35,141 nucleotides of DNA from Haloplanus vescus (GTDB taxonomy: Archaea; Halobacteriota; Halobacteria; Halobacteriales; Haloferacaceae): the NCBI RefSeq assembly GCF_900107665.1, contig NZ_FNQT01000008.1, forward strand, positions 1-35,141, read 5' to 3'. A program made the position numbers and the translations under genes. Below are positions 7,283 to 15,168 of this stretch, one piece after another. Numbering within the stretch: position 1 is the first letter of the stretch; each line of letters starts with the position of its first letter. Below the pieces are notes generated by a model. That model saw only the letters and a program-made list of their open reading frames with translations, did no database searches and was not told the DNA's origin.

Positions 7283-7304
7283 TGGTGACTGTCGTACGCG
7301 CTAC

Positions 7305-9857
7305 TCACTCAAGAAGTTCGTCCAATAGCAGTATCGCCCATTCCTTTTCCAACAGACGATTAGCGTTCCCACAGTGCGGAGAGTGAATACACGACGGACA
7401 GCCGCCGTCGCAACTACACATTTTGATTGTCTCTCGAACCTGTGCAAGCAGCTCACCCAATGACTCGAACGCTGTCCGGGTCAGCCCAGCCCCACCAGTA
7501 TAGCCATCGTGGACGAAGATCGTCCCGTTGACCGTTTGTGGATGCGATAGGATCGACAGGCCACCGATATCCCGCCGGTCGCAAAGGACCTCCATCGGGA
7601 GAAGTGAAATGAGCGTGTGTTCGATAGCGTGGAGTGCCCCCAGATACTCCTCGTCGTCGTCAACACGCGATAGTAGCCGATTCTCCACTGAATCAGGAAT
7701 ACTCAGGTGGAAGCCTGTCGTCCGCAATTCCGATGGCGGAAGTGGATCCTCAAACGACTTCTCGACAGGATTGTCGTCATCAGGATACTCGAAATGGAGA
7801 TATCCCGTCACGACCTCTTTGACAGTCATTTTTGAGAGTGTCGCACGAAGTTCACCGCCATCAAGTGCAAGGGTTTCTGTCGTAATCGTATCCTGAAGCG
7901 CGACTTCTTTCTCTCGGATCGCCTTCGTGATTTCATTAGTCGATGTCGACTCTAACCATGCCGTATCAGCGTTCAAATCCAACTCTTTGACACGGTATTT
8001 CTGCTTCTGATGGACATATATTGACTCAGGATGAGCATCTCGAACTGCGGCGGTATACTCTAACGATACGAGGTGTTCATCACGGTGGCGGTCAAGGAGG
8101 TCAATCTCACGGGTGTCGATATCGCGGATATCCGTGTTCCATTGGACGTTGGAGTCGGTCGCACTCCACCGCACCTGCTGTTCATCGGTACGCTCAAGCC
8201 GACCAGCCTCTTCGGCGGTCGTAATCACGTCAGGAAGCGCGTCACCGAAATGTGACTCATCGGCAGGTGAAAGGTAGTGATCGGCGGCAGCGCACACAAC
8301 ATGATCTGGGAGGATTTCATCATTAGCTGGATTGACTGCAGCGCGCTCGGCACCACCGTCGAACAGATCGTCCGGATTGCCAAGCGCATGCTGATCAAGC
8401 GGATTATCGCTGCCGATCAGGAAAATCAGACATTCATTATTCCCGCGCCCGGCTCGACCAGCCCGCTGAAATGTTTGCATCCGCGTGCCGGGATACCCAT
8501 CAAGTAGCACTACATCGAGGGCTCCAATATCAATCCCCAATTCTAACGCATTCGTACTCCAGACACCCATTGCGTCACCGCCTCGAAGTTTCGCTTCCAG
8601 TTCCTGTCGGCGGTCGTCATCCAATCCAGCGTGATAGGCATAGACGTCATCTGCAAGCTCCCGTTGGCCGCGCTTTCGAAGGATCGCATCAGTCCATTCG
8701 GCGTTTTGCTCAGCCCCTTGCCGGGATTCCGTGAACACGAGCGTTTGGTAGCCTTTCCCGACGAGATCAGCTAACAGTCGAACGCTCTCGGCGTGATTCG
8801 AGCGACGCTCACCCCCGCCAACGTCGACGGGGTCGCTGATAGAAAACGGGCTCTCAGCTGTCTCACCGTTCGTTTCGGTACTGGGATCTGGAGTCGATGT
8901 CGGCGATGTCTCGTGAGTATCGGATTTCGTTTGTGAATTGCCACCATCGGTTGTCGTTTGCTGATCGCGAAGGGCTGCTTCCGGTGGACGGTCAGCTTCG
9001 ATATCACGGGGTTCGTCTCGGATAGCATCGTCCTTCAGCGGTGGATTCCAGAAGACGTAGTGGCGGTCGCCACTACTGCTCGTATCCTCGTCAATGAGAG
9101 TATAGCTATCTATTGGCTGGCCTGTGACTTCCGCTGCATGCTCGATGGGATTTCCAATCGTAGCTGAGCAACAGATATAGTCCGGGTTCGCTCCGTAATG
9201 TTCGCACAGTCGATTGAGTCGTCGGAAAATGAGTGAGGCGTGGCTGCCGAAGACACCACGATACATGTGGATTTCATCGATAGCAACTGTCTCCAATTGC
9301 TGGAAGAGCCAGCGCCAGTGGCGTGGACTATGCGCGTATGGAAGCAGCGAGTAGTGAAGCTGATCAAGCGTAATCAGCAAGACATCCGGTTGCGACTGTC
9401 TGAGCTCTTTCCGGCGGCGTGTCGAGACATCGCCTGTCTGAACACCGACGGATGCAGAGGCATCGAATCCAAGATTGCTGGCCATCGTCCGGAACGTCTC
9501 TTCTTGATCATTGATGAGGGCACGATACGGTGCAATATAGAGGGTCTTGCCCTGATGATCGATAGCGCGTTCAAGCGCTGGTAAGACATACGTTAGCGTC
9601 TTCCCTGAGGCAGTTGGCGTCGCGACTACAGCGTTCTCGTGAGCGCGAACCGCATCGATTGCGTTCACTTGATGCGCATACAGGTGATCGATATCCTGTG
9701 CAGAGAGTGCACTAGCAACAGGAGGAGCCACTTCGAGATCGCGTGTCACAGCCTCTTGACTGCCAACGACTCGGTAGTGAACGGTCTGGTCCGCGTAGTA
9801 ACCCCGGTCAGTAATCCAGGAAAGCGTGTCGGAGACCGGTGGAGGGCCGTCACGCAT
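7305..9857 (-). CDS. DEAD/DEAH-box helicase of the YprA/MrfA family with C-terminal Zn cluster
   Basis: 850 aa from ATG 9857 (MRDGPPPVSD). An upstream in-frame extension to 9932 is possible, but it would cross a palindrome and the divergent promoter. Motifs in order: Q-like YAHQVNAID, Walker A ATPTASGKT, DEIH (motif II), SATIGNP (motif III), a long Ser/Thr/Asp-rich insert between the two RecA folds, TNALELGIDIGALD and RAGRAGRGN (motifs V and VI). A DUF1998-like C-terminus holds the Cys cluster CSCDGGCPSCIHSPHC. This is the domain order of MrfA, a 3'-5' DNA helicase that acts in excision of crosslinks and bulky lesions. In archaeal mobile elements relatives also occur near defence genes. Repair versus defence cannot be decided here. 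Confidence 0.85.
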   Translation of the reverse strand: MRDGPPPVSDTLSWITDRGYYADQTVHYRVVGSQEAVTRDLEVAPPVASALSAQDIDHLYAHQVNAIDAVRAHENAVVATPTASGKTLTYVLPALERAIDHQGKTLYIAPYRALINDQEETFRTMASNLGFDASASVGVQTGDVSTRRRKELRQSQPDVLLITLDQLHYSLLPYAHSPRHWRWLFQQLETVAIDEIHMYRGVFGSHASLIFRRLNRLCEHYGANPDYICCSATIGNPIEHAAEVTGQPIDSYTLIDEDTSSSGDRHYVFWNPPLKDDAIRDEPRDIEADRPPEAALRDQQTTTDGGNSQTKSDTHETSPTSTPDPSTETNGETAESPFSISDPVDVGGGERRSNHAESVRLLADLVGKGYQTLVFTESRQGAEQNAEWTDAILRKRGQRELADDVYAYHAGLDDDRRQELEAKLRGGDAMGVWSTNALELGIDIGALDVVLLDGYPGTRMQTFQRAGRAGRGNNECLIFLIGSDNPLDQHALGNPDDLFDGGAERAAVNPANDEILPDHVVCAAADHYLSPADESHFGDALPDVITTAEEAGRLERTDEQQVRWSATDSNVQWNTDIRDIDTREIDLLDRHRDEHLVSLEYTAAVRDAHPESIYVHQKQKYRVKELDLNADTAWLESTSTNEITKAIREKEVALQDTITTETLALDGGELRATLSKMTVKEVVTGYLHFEYPDDDNPVEKSFEDPLPPSELRTTGFHLSIPDSVENRLLSRVDDDEEYLGALHAIEHTLISLLPMEVLCDRRDIGGLSILSHPQTVNGTIFVHDGYTGGAGLTRTAFESLGELLAQVRETIKMCSCDGGCPSCIHSPHCGNANRLLEKEWAILLLDELLE

Positions 9858-9881
9858 GGTACTGCAACCGAAGATACCTAC

Positions 9882-9928
9882 GCTCAAGAAGTTGTTGAGC
9901 ATCAGAGATGAGAAATACTTATTTATGA
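9882..9928. promoter_or_regulatory. Divergent promoter region with inverted repeat, helicase / VapBC
   Basis: A perfect 6-7-6 inverted repeat (GCTCAA at 9882-9887, TTGAGC at 9895-9900) lies between the two divergent genes. A TATA-like AATACTTATTTATG at about 9913-9926 suits the AbrB-type gene that starts at 9950. The palindrome could let one regulator control both directions. Confidence 0.45.
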
Positions 9929-9949
9929 ACACATATTGAGTTATGAATA

Positions 9950-10252
9950 ATGAGTGGAACAGAACAATCAGATAACTCTGAAAAAGAGATCGTCGCCGTC
10001 ACGAAACACGGGCAAGCGACCATCCCGAAACGGTTCCGCGAGAAGCTCGGGATCGAGGCTCCCGGGAAAGTACTGTTCCGAGAAACCAAGGACGGCGACG
10101 TGATCGTCGAACACGTCCGCTCGCCAAGCGAGATGCGTGGCTTCGCCGCGCGTAACAAGGCGACAACCGATACGCCGGCCTCAGAAATCCTCCGCGAGAA
10201 GCGTGACGAAGACCGCAACGAACGCGACGCACAGTTCCCGACAGAGGAGTAA
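9950..10252 (+). CDS. AbrB/MazE-type (SpoVT-AbrB) antitoxin
   Basis: 100 aa. The swapped-hairpin DNA-binding domain is clear: KEIVAVTKHGQATIPKRFREKLG, then APGKVLFRETKDGDVIVEHV (residues about 12-57). The C-terminal tail (about 58-100) is charged, with SPSEMRGFAARNKATTDTPASEILREKR, and probably wraps the toxin. The TAA stop overlaps the ATG of the PIN gene, so the two are co-translated. It likely binds its own promoter at the palindrome/TATA region just upstream and neutralises the PIN toxin. Confidence 0.88.
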   Translation: MSGTEQSDNSEKEIVAVTKHGQATIPKRFREKLGIEAPGKVLFRETKDGDVIVEHVRSPSEMRGFAARNKATTDTPASEILREKRDEDRNERDAQFPTEE

Positions 10253-10671
10253 TGATGATCCCCGACCGCGTCGTCTTCGACGCTGAGCCGCTGATTGCAC
10301 ATGCAGATGGCGAACCCAGGAGTGAGGTGGTTGAAACGTATCTCGACGCTGTCGCAGCCAAGGATACTACCGGCTTTGCTAGCTATGTGAACCTCGCTGA
10401 GATCCGGTACACACTCGCCCGGAAGTACGATCGGGACACCGCCGACGAGTATCTCGACTGGCTTACGGACCTCGGTATCGAGCCCGTCGACGTCAGCAGC
10501 GCTTGGATGGACGCCTCAGAGTACATCCTCCAGTACAATCCGGCGCTCGGGGACGCATTCGCGCTGGCGACCGCCGAACACATCGAGGCGACACTCTTGA
10601 TCGGCGGCGACGATGACTACGACGACATCTCTAACATCCCGATAGAACGGTTTCGAGAGGGGTCAGCGTAG
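10252..10671 (+). CDS. vapC: VapC-type PIN domain toxin
   Basis: 139 aa, the standard size for VapC. Acidic active-site residues are visible: D10 in VVFDAEPLIAH, E48 or nearby in NLAEIRYTLARK, the Asp of LGDAFALATA, and the terminal GGDDDYDD. It would cleave RNA in a Mg-dependent way until bound by the AbrB-type antitoxin. The start ATG at 10252 shares one base with the antitoxin stop, and a second ATG follows at once. Together with the UPF0175/DUF3368 pair, this is the second addiction module on the element. Confidence 0.88.
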   Translation: MMIPDRVVFDAEPLIAHADGEPRSEVVETYLDAVAAKDTTGFASYVNLAEIRYTLARKYDRDTADEYLDWLTDLGIEPVDVSSAWMDASEYILQYNPALGDAFALATAEHIEATLLIGGDDDYDDISNIPIERFREGSA

Positions 10672-10831
10672 CCTCAGACTGGTTGGCTTTCCGATAGAGA
10701 TTGTTGTGTCAGTACACTCTGACGGATTCATTTGTATCTCTCGGGGAGAAGTGAGGAGAGTCGGAAAGAGTAGTGTGGAGTGCTCGATCAAACTCTGCGC
10801 TTGCCTGTCTGAACTCTCCTCAAGGAGACCT

Positions 10832-11098
10832 ATGATACGAACTCGACCACAGTCGGCAACGAGTACCGAGAAGCCACCAGAGACTGCCCTCGTCCTCTCG
10901 TTTACGGGAAGTACTGATGAACAGAAACGGCGTGTCCGATATCTCGCCAGTCCGGGAGTAGAGACAATGTGGCGGGTCGAAGAACGCCGTCGTGGTGCTG
11001 ACTGGCAGATTGTCGATGCCGAACCCATCGAGGAATTGCAACTGAATTTCTCGGACTCGGCTCCGAAGCCAGAGCGACATGCAGATATCACCGTATGA
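10832..11098 (+). CDS. Small conserved-looking protein upstream of the HNH gene
   Basis: 88 aa from ATG 10832. An in-frame GTG at 10706 would add 42 residues with Cys-rich, less protein-like sequence, so the shorter form is preferred. The body reads ALVLSFTGSTDEQKRR, then TMWRVEERRRGADWQIVDAEPIEELQLNF, suggesting a compact beta-rich fold. No known family was recognised. The stop TGA overlaps the next start (ATGA, 4 bp), so it is translated together with the HNH protein and may be its partner, inhibitor or targeting subunit. Confidence 0.6.
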   Translation: MIRTRPQSATSTEKPPETALVLSFTGSTDEQKRRVRYLASPGVETMWRVEERRRGADWQIVDAEPIEELQLNFSDSAPKPERHADITV

Positions 11099-11958
11099 CC
11101 CAGCCGTCAGCATCCGTCGACTCGGAGAACCTCATCGCAACGACTGATTTCCAGCGATCGGCGGGGCAGCAACCATACGGTGATCGAGCCCATATCCTGT
11201 TCAAGTCTGATGGACAGTCGGCGCTCCAGGACGTGCCGGTAGCAAGTTGCTGTCCGAACTGTGGTGAGGCCGTCACCCTCTACGAACGCGGGCTCCCCGC
11301 GTCAGTTCCACACTTCGATATTGCTTGCGAGCAGTGCGAGGTCGACCTCCGAACATGGTGTGTGGTTGCTGTCGACGCCGCATATCTTCAGATCGTCAAG
11401 CCATCGACACTCACGGCGATGGTGCAACGATTCTGGGACGACTGGCTCTGGAGCGGGATCACGAACAGCAAGGACGAACCGCGGAACGATGAGTATACGA
11501 GTCGGCTCGCAACGAAGGCGACAGCGTTCGGCTGGGACTGGGAAGTCACCTGCCCGCTCTGTCGACGCTCGGTCACAGAACTCGAACGCACATCAGCAAT
11601 AGCCGGTGGCAACCTCGACTACCACCACTGGTCGCATAATCCGGACCGCGGGATCTGTCTCTGCCGAGAATGTCACGACATCATCGGCTTCGATACCTAC
11701 GATACGGAACTCGAAGAGCGAGCGGCATCGTGGGGCTTCGACTCGCGGCATGATCTCCAGATCATCCGGCTTGCGCTCCGTGATGCAGCAGTAACAGCTC
11801 GTCCAGTTGGGCCATGGTGTACAGCTGATCTCGTCAGCCGATATAATCTTCCCTGGTCTACAGCCCGTATTCAGGAACTGCTTCGAGCTGTCGAGAGACA
11901 TGAAGAGCTTCGTCAAAGATTCGTCGACGACCGGTTAGTCGCCGGTATCGACCGGTAA
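11095..11958 (+). CDS. Zinc-ribbon HNH endonuclease-like protein
   Basis: 287 aa. The N-terminal zinc ribbon has C53-x2-C56 and C78-x2-C81 (PNCGEAV, CEQCEVD). The central HNH nuclease core has CPLC (153-156), the ββα-metal signature DYHHW (175-179), N182, and CLCRECH (188-194), so the Zn knuckle and the catalytic His are both present. The C-terminal 90 residues are helical and may bind DNA (SRYNLPWSTARIQELLRAV). It is translationally coupled to the 88-aa protein upstream. HNH proteins on mobile elements serve in restriction, homing or recombination; here there is no modification gene beside it, so the role stays open. Confidence 0.72.
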   Translation: MTQPSASVDSENLIATTDFQRSAGQQPYGDRAHILFKSDGQSALQDVPVASCCPNCGEAVTLYERGLPASVPHFDIACEQCEVDLRTWCVVAVDAAYLQIVKPSTLTAMVQRFWDDWLWSGITNSKDEPRNDEYTSRLATKATAFGWDWEVTCPLCRRSVTELERTSAIAGGNLDYHHWSHNPDRGICLCRECHDIIGFDTYDTELEERAASWGFDSRHDLQIIRLALRDAAVTARPVGPWCTADLVSRYNLPWSTARIQELLRAVERHEELRQRFVDDRLVAGIDR

Positions 11959-12017
11959 CCGCAGTAGTACAGCAATTTTGGATCTCTCCGGTGATTGATA
12001 CCGTCCATAACGACCAC

Positions 12018-12132
12018 TTTTCATCCTTCCCCACCCCCCTCTTCTTGCCCCCCACCCCCCTTACCCGGTATTCTCGAATTACATCAAGATGGAGAGAGGG
12101 GAGGGGGAAGGGGGGAGAGGGGGAGGGGGGGG
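12018..12132. repeat. Opposed homopyrimidine and homopurine tracts (G-quadruplex or triplex prone)
   Basis: 12018-12065 is almost pure pyrimidine with runs of 4-6 C. 12091-12132 is 42 nt of uninterrupted purine with five runs of 4-8 G. They are roughly complementary, about 25 nt apart, so each strand carries one G-quadruplex-capable block and the pair could fold as a cruciform or triplex. Confidence 0.85.
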
Positions 12133-12284
12133 TATACGAACTGCAACGAGCAACTGATACCAAAGGATCTGGCGGAAAATCAATCTCGAGTCAGATTTCC
12201 ACAGTTTCACCCTATTATATCGATAGTTAGCAACACAATAGTGCGTTTTATCCCCCACCCCCGGTAGGAATAACTGATTTCCAG

Positions 12285-12305
12285 ATTAAATGTTATATAT
12301 TTAAT
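12285..12305. repeat. AT-rich inverted repeat, possible DNA unwinding element
   Basis: ATTAAAT (12285-12291) and ATTTAAT (12299-12305) surround GTTATAT; the following 20 nt are also nearly all A and T. This is the lowest-GC point of the region. Confidence 0.5.
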
Positions 12306-12326
12306 GTATTATTTTTTATGTTTACT

Positions 12327-12540
12327 GCAGTAATCCCAAATTTGGTTGCTATGTTGTACGACGAATATTAGGCCGCTGGACCGGTTAAGAGTCAAAGATT
12401 CGTCTCCAATCTTACTATTTTGTCACCAGATAAGGATGGAAGTCGTCTGAGCTAACAGATATCAACCGTTTCAGGATCTCTCTAATTTCGTCTCAGGCAG
12501 TAGTCCCCAAATTGGCTGCTATGTTGCATAGCGAATAATC
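12327..12540. repeat. Two 44-bp iteron-like direct repeats
   Basis: 12327-12370 and 12497-12540 share GCAGTA, TCCC, a near-palindromic CAAATTTGG-like core, the block TGCTATGTTG, and CGAATA at the same spacing, with about ten differences. Starts are 170 bp apart in the same orientation. The second ends 31 nt before the ATG of the DDE-protein gene. Confidence 0.7.
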
Positions 12541-12571
12541 TAACTTCCAAGGGAGGGGTAACTCTCTGCTG

Positions 12572-14506
12572 ATGGATCCCGACGACATCCGTGCACCCCC
12601 AGCATCAGAGGAGGATGACCTCCTCCCCTCATCGAATGAAACGTACCGTGAAGCAAGGCGTCGCGACCGAGGTAAAGATTGGCATACCCCCTTTGAACAT
12701 GGGGCCCAACCTGACCATCCAGGTATTGAACACGCAATCTACGCACTTCGTTACTTCAAAAATAAACTCGCTCCAGACACCGACCTGCTTGACAATTGGG
12801 AGGAGCTGGATGACAAGCAGCAGCGCTGGTATTGTGCTGGCCTGCTTAAATTACATTTTGACGACGATTATCGCAGTCTTGAGGACAGGCTTACGAAGTG
12901 GTCACAAGTTGCTGGCGAAGCCGGATTTAATTCTCAGGATATTCCACATTATTCAACGTTCTCACGACATCTTCGCGATCTTGATGAGGAAGTTCTCGCT
13001 AAAGCTGCTCAGCGAGCCAGTAACGCAGCACTCCATCAACAACTTGCCGGAGGAACTCCTTTTGATCTACTTGGGACTAATCCATCGAAGCCCCGGTCAT
13101 ACTATGAACTTCTTGGCAAGGACTGGGAAGTTAGTATGGACAAAAAAATGACGGAGGCTACCGAAGCTGTTGCTGAATATCTGGCATTAACTATTCCTCA
13201 TCTTCGCTTTGATCGTGACCAGATGGCCCCCAATTTTCAGTACCCCATTCAGAGCTTCTACCAGCTCTTAGCCCACCTCGCTCTTGAGGACTGCTACGCG
13301 GAGAATGGAGCTGAACTCCTTCGGTGGCTCTCAGACGACGATATCGACATCCCACCGCCTTCAACGGTTCGCACATACGCAAAGCAATATGGCGTTGAAC
13401 AGCACGAAGAACGGTTCTTTAATGCCACGTGCGCACTTTTTGAACGAATGGGATTATCCCCCCAAGATCAGGTTCATTTTGCTTACGATATAACAACCGA
13501 CCCGTGGTACGGAAAAGAAAACAGGTGGGTGACCGGATCGGTACCAGAAGACAATACCAACCAGTTCTGGCACTATGCAGTCCTGTCGATCGTCCCCTCT
13601 GATCAGAATGAAATCAATCTTCCTTGTCGGAATTATATCCTTGGGGCAACACCAATCAAAGATCGTACCGAGATCGCTGAGGCACTCGACCGGATGCTCA
13701 ACCGAGTACAATCGAATCTTGATCTCGATCTTGGCCGTATCTATCTTGATCGCCAAATGTATCAGGGGGGTGTTGTCACAAAGTGTCGGGAACACGGTCT
13801 TAATTGGGTAATCCAAGCTCCGAAGAAGGGGGAAGCCAGAGAACTAATCAGCAAGACTCCCCTTAGCAAGAAGACGAATAAGAGGACAGAAGTTGACTTC
13901 AGTGATTTAGACTACAGTCACAGGAATGTCAACCTCTTTGTTTCTCGTCTTCACGAAGATGAGATCGGACGTGATGATCTGTCGTTTACTCCCTCAACAG
14001 AAATAACCAACTTCGACGACGCTGACAACAGTGACCGAACAAACTCGTCCCAGCAGGATTCCTCTTCCTCCAAGCAGCTCGGCGAATACGGTTTCGACAC
14101 GCCAGAGCCAACGGAGGAACCCACTACTTCTGATGAGGGTGAACAGGCTCGTGGCGTAGGTGATCCGGATACACACAGTGCTTGGATTACAGATCTTGAT
14201 ATCGAAACTCGAGATATTCGAGGGCTTGCCTACCAATTCCGCAACCGATGGAAAATCGAGACCGCGATCCGCCAGCTAAAACACGATTTCCTGGGCCAGT
14301 GTGGCTCAAGCGACCGTCGGGTACGAGCGCTGTACATGGGAACCGCGCAATTGTTCTTCAACTTCTGGGTGGCTCTTAATCGTGAGCTTCCTCACCGTCT
14401 TGGCGATCCCGAAGGGTTCCGGCTTACCGGCCAAGAGATCCTCCATGCGGTCCGCGAAGCCGATGTTGAGGCCGCAAAAACCGGTGGATCCAATACTATC
14501 ATCTGA
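12572..14506 (+). CDS. IS4-type DDE transposase-like protein, candidate replication initiator
   Basis: 644 aa. The RNase H-like triad of IS4-family transposases is visible: D306 (VHFAYDITTD), D393 (IYLDRQMY), E563 (RWKIETAIRQLK). The last fits the YREK signature with Phe in place of Tyr (F556, R559, E563, K570). A low-complexity Ser/Asp/Thr insert (about 470-535) separates the second Asp from the Glu. The N-terminal 300 residues are helical and unassigned. The start has a purine-rich GGAGGGG about 13 nt upstream. Codon use is richer in A/T third positions than the neighbours, suggesting separate origin. No terminal inverted repeats or target duplication were found, while iteron-like repeats precede it and no Orc1/Cdc6, RepH-type or rolling-circle initiator was recognised elsewhere. 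It may be an immobile transposase or a domesticated initiator. Confidence 0.7.
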   Translation: MDPDDIRAPPASEEDDLLPSSNETYREARRRDRGKDWHTPFEHGAQPDHPGIEHAIYALRYFKNKLAPDTDLLDNWEELDDKQQRWYCAGLLKLHFDDDYRSLEDRLTKWSQVAGEAGFNSQDIPHYSTFSRHLRDLDEEVLAKAAQRASNAALHQQLAGGTPFDLLGTNPSKPRSYYELLGKDWEVSMDKKMTEATEAVAEYLALTIPHLRFDRDQMAPNFQYPIQSFYQLLAHLALEDCYAENGAELLRWLSDDDIDIPPPSTVRTYAKQYGVEQHEERFFNATCALFERMGLSPQDQVHFAYDITTDPWYGKENRWVTGSVPEDNTNQFWHYAVLSIVPSDQNEINLPCRNYILGATPIKDRTEIAEALDRMLNRVQSNLDLDLGRIYLDRQMYQGGVVTKCREHGLNWVIQAPKKGEARELISKTPLSKKTNKRTEVDFSDLDYSHRNVNLFVSRLHEDEIGRDDLSFTPSTEITNFDDADNSDRTNSSQQDSSSSKQLGEYGFDTPEPTEEPTTSDEGEQARGVGDPDTHSAWITDLDIETRDIRGLAYQFRNRWKIETAIRQLKHDFLGQCGSSDRRVRALYMGTAQLFFNFWVALNRELPHRLGDPEGFRLTGQEILHAVREADVEAAKTGGSNTII

Positions 14507-14651
14507 CTACGACAGGTTCACAAGAGCTTCCGATCTATGTAACCTAGCGCGTCAAGTCGATATGCAACGGGTACTGTCCCATCCATACGTAGTCACTCGG
14601 AAGCAAGATTGAGAACATAGCTAGAACAAGTACTTTCACTCCGGTCGCCCG

Positions 14652-14662
14652 ACATATAAGTT
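14652..14662 (+). promoter_or_regulatory. TATA-like box upstream of the small zinc-ribbon genes
   Basis: ACATATAAGTT lies about 115 nt before the ATG at 14777, so the transcript would have a leader of about 90 nt. Confidence 0.35.
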
Positions 14663-14776
14663 ACAGAGCGTTCTATCTGGCTTGAGGGGAGAGAGTTAGA
14701 TCCGTCGCGACGGGCTAACTCGGAAATAGTGTCACACGCTCCCCTCACCCCCTGAACAGAGAGCGAGATCGTGAGA

Positions 14777-14944
14777 ATGGCACCCGATAATCGACAAGCA
14801 GTACTTGGAACCTGCTCGTTCTGCGGCGACAACGTCACAGAAGGGTATGTGATTCTTCGCTATGAGACGACCGCCGGCGAGCCGGGGGTCTGGGCCGAAT
14901 GCCCTGGTTGTGGCGAGGTCGTCGATCCCACTAATGCTCAGTAA
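14777..14944 (+). CDS. 55-aa zinc-ribbon protein
   Basis: Reads MAPDNRQAVLGTCSFCGD, then VWAECPGCGEVVDPTNAQ. Two Cys pairs (CSFC and CPGC) about 30 residues apart form a compact zinc ribbon, similar to the many tiny Zn-finger proteins of haloarchaea. The stop overlaps the next gene's start region by 11 bp, so the two are one transcript. The molecular role is unknown; such small proteins often act as regulators or in protein-protein contacts. Confidence 0.7.
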   Translation: MAPDNRQAVLGTCSFCGDNVTEGYVILRYETTAGEPGVWAECPGCGEVVDPTNAQ

Positions 14945-15089
14945 AGACTTCTTCTGGCAGGTCATCAGACAGAGGCCCTCATCAACAGCGCTCCACGAAT
15001 GCCGCCACTGCGGATACACTATGGAGAGCGACACCGGGGAATGTCCGAAGTGCGGCTCGCGAGAAATCGCCTCCTACGACCTCGAGTGA
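14934..15089 (+). CDS. 51-aa rubrerythrin-like zinc-ribbon protein
   Basis: Reads MLSKDFFWQVIRQRP, then ECRHCGYTMESDTGECPKCGSREIASYDLE. CxxC pairs (CRHC and CPKC) 14 residues apart match the haloarchaeal small rubrerythrin-like domain proteins. The start ATG 14934 lies inside the 3' end of the previous gene. Its last codons (SYDLE) fall in the 67-bp repeat that recurs at 29707, beyond the CRISPR array, so the locus boundary lies exactly at this gene's 3' end. Confidence 0.72.
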   Translation: MLSKDFFWQVIRQRPSSTALHECRHCGYTMESDTGECPKCGSREIASYDLE

Positions 15090-15138
15090 TCAGTGTGTAG
15101 CTCACAGTCGTCGAGGTTCTGCTCTCCTTATGTATCAT
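15072..15138. repeat. 67-bp direct repeat, left copy, flanking the CRISPR-Cas locus
   Basis: It shares with 29707-29773, at identical spacing, TCCTACGACCTCGAGT (16 of 16), then after 10 nt TAGCTCACAG (10 of 10), then after 18 nt CCTTATGTATCAT against CCTTATGTGTCAT (12 of 13). The in-between bases have diverged. The left copy starts within the last codons of the rubrerythrin-like gene. Confidence 0.85.
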
Positions 15139-15168
15139 TTGGGAGCGAGTTGGATTCTAATTGTTACA

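Larger units (their letters stand above)
11959..12571. other. Origin-like non-coding region
   Basis: No gene seen in 613 bp. In order it holds a C-rich tract, a G-rich tract, a second short C-tract (about 12251-12263), an AT-rich segment with a 7-bp inverted repeat, and two iteron-like 44-bp direct repeats, ending just before the DDE-protein gene. AT-rich DNA plus iterons next to a candidate initiator gene is the classic arrangement of a plasmid origin, but replication function is inferred. Confidence 0.55.

Noticed and set aside
14590-14650. AACATAGC at 14614 as an inverted match to the GCTATGTT of the iteron-like repeats, suggesting a terminal inverted repeat of an insertion sequence around the DDE gene
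   Set aside because: Only 8 bases match with no extension and no target duplication; expected by chance.
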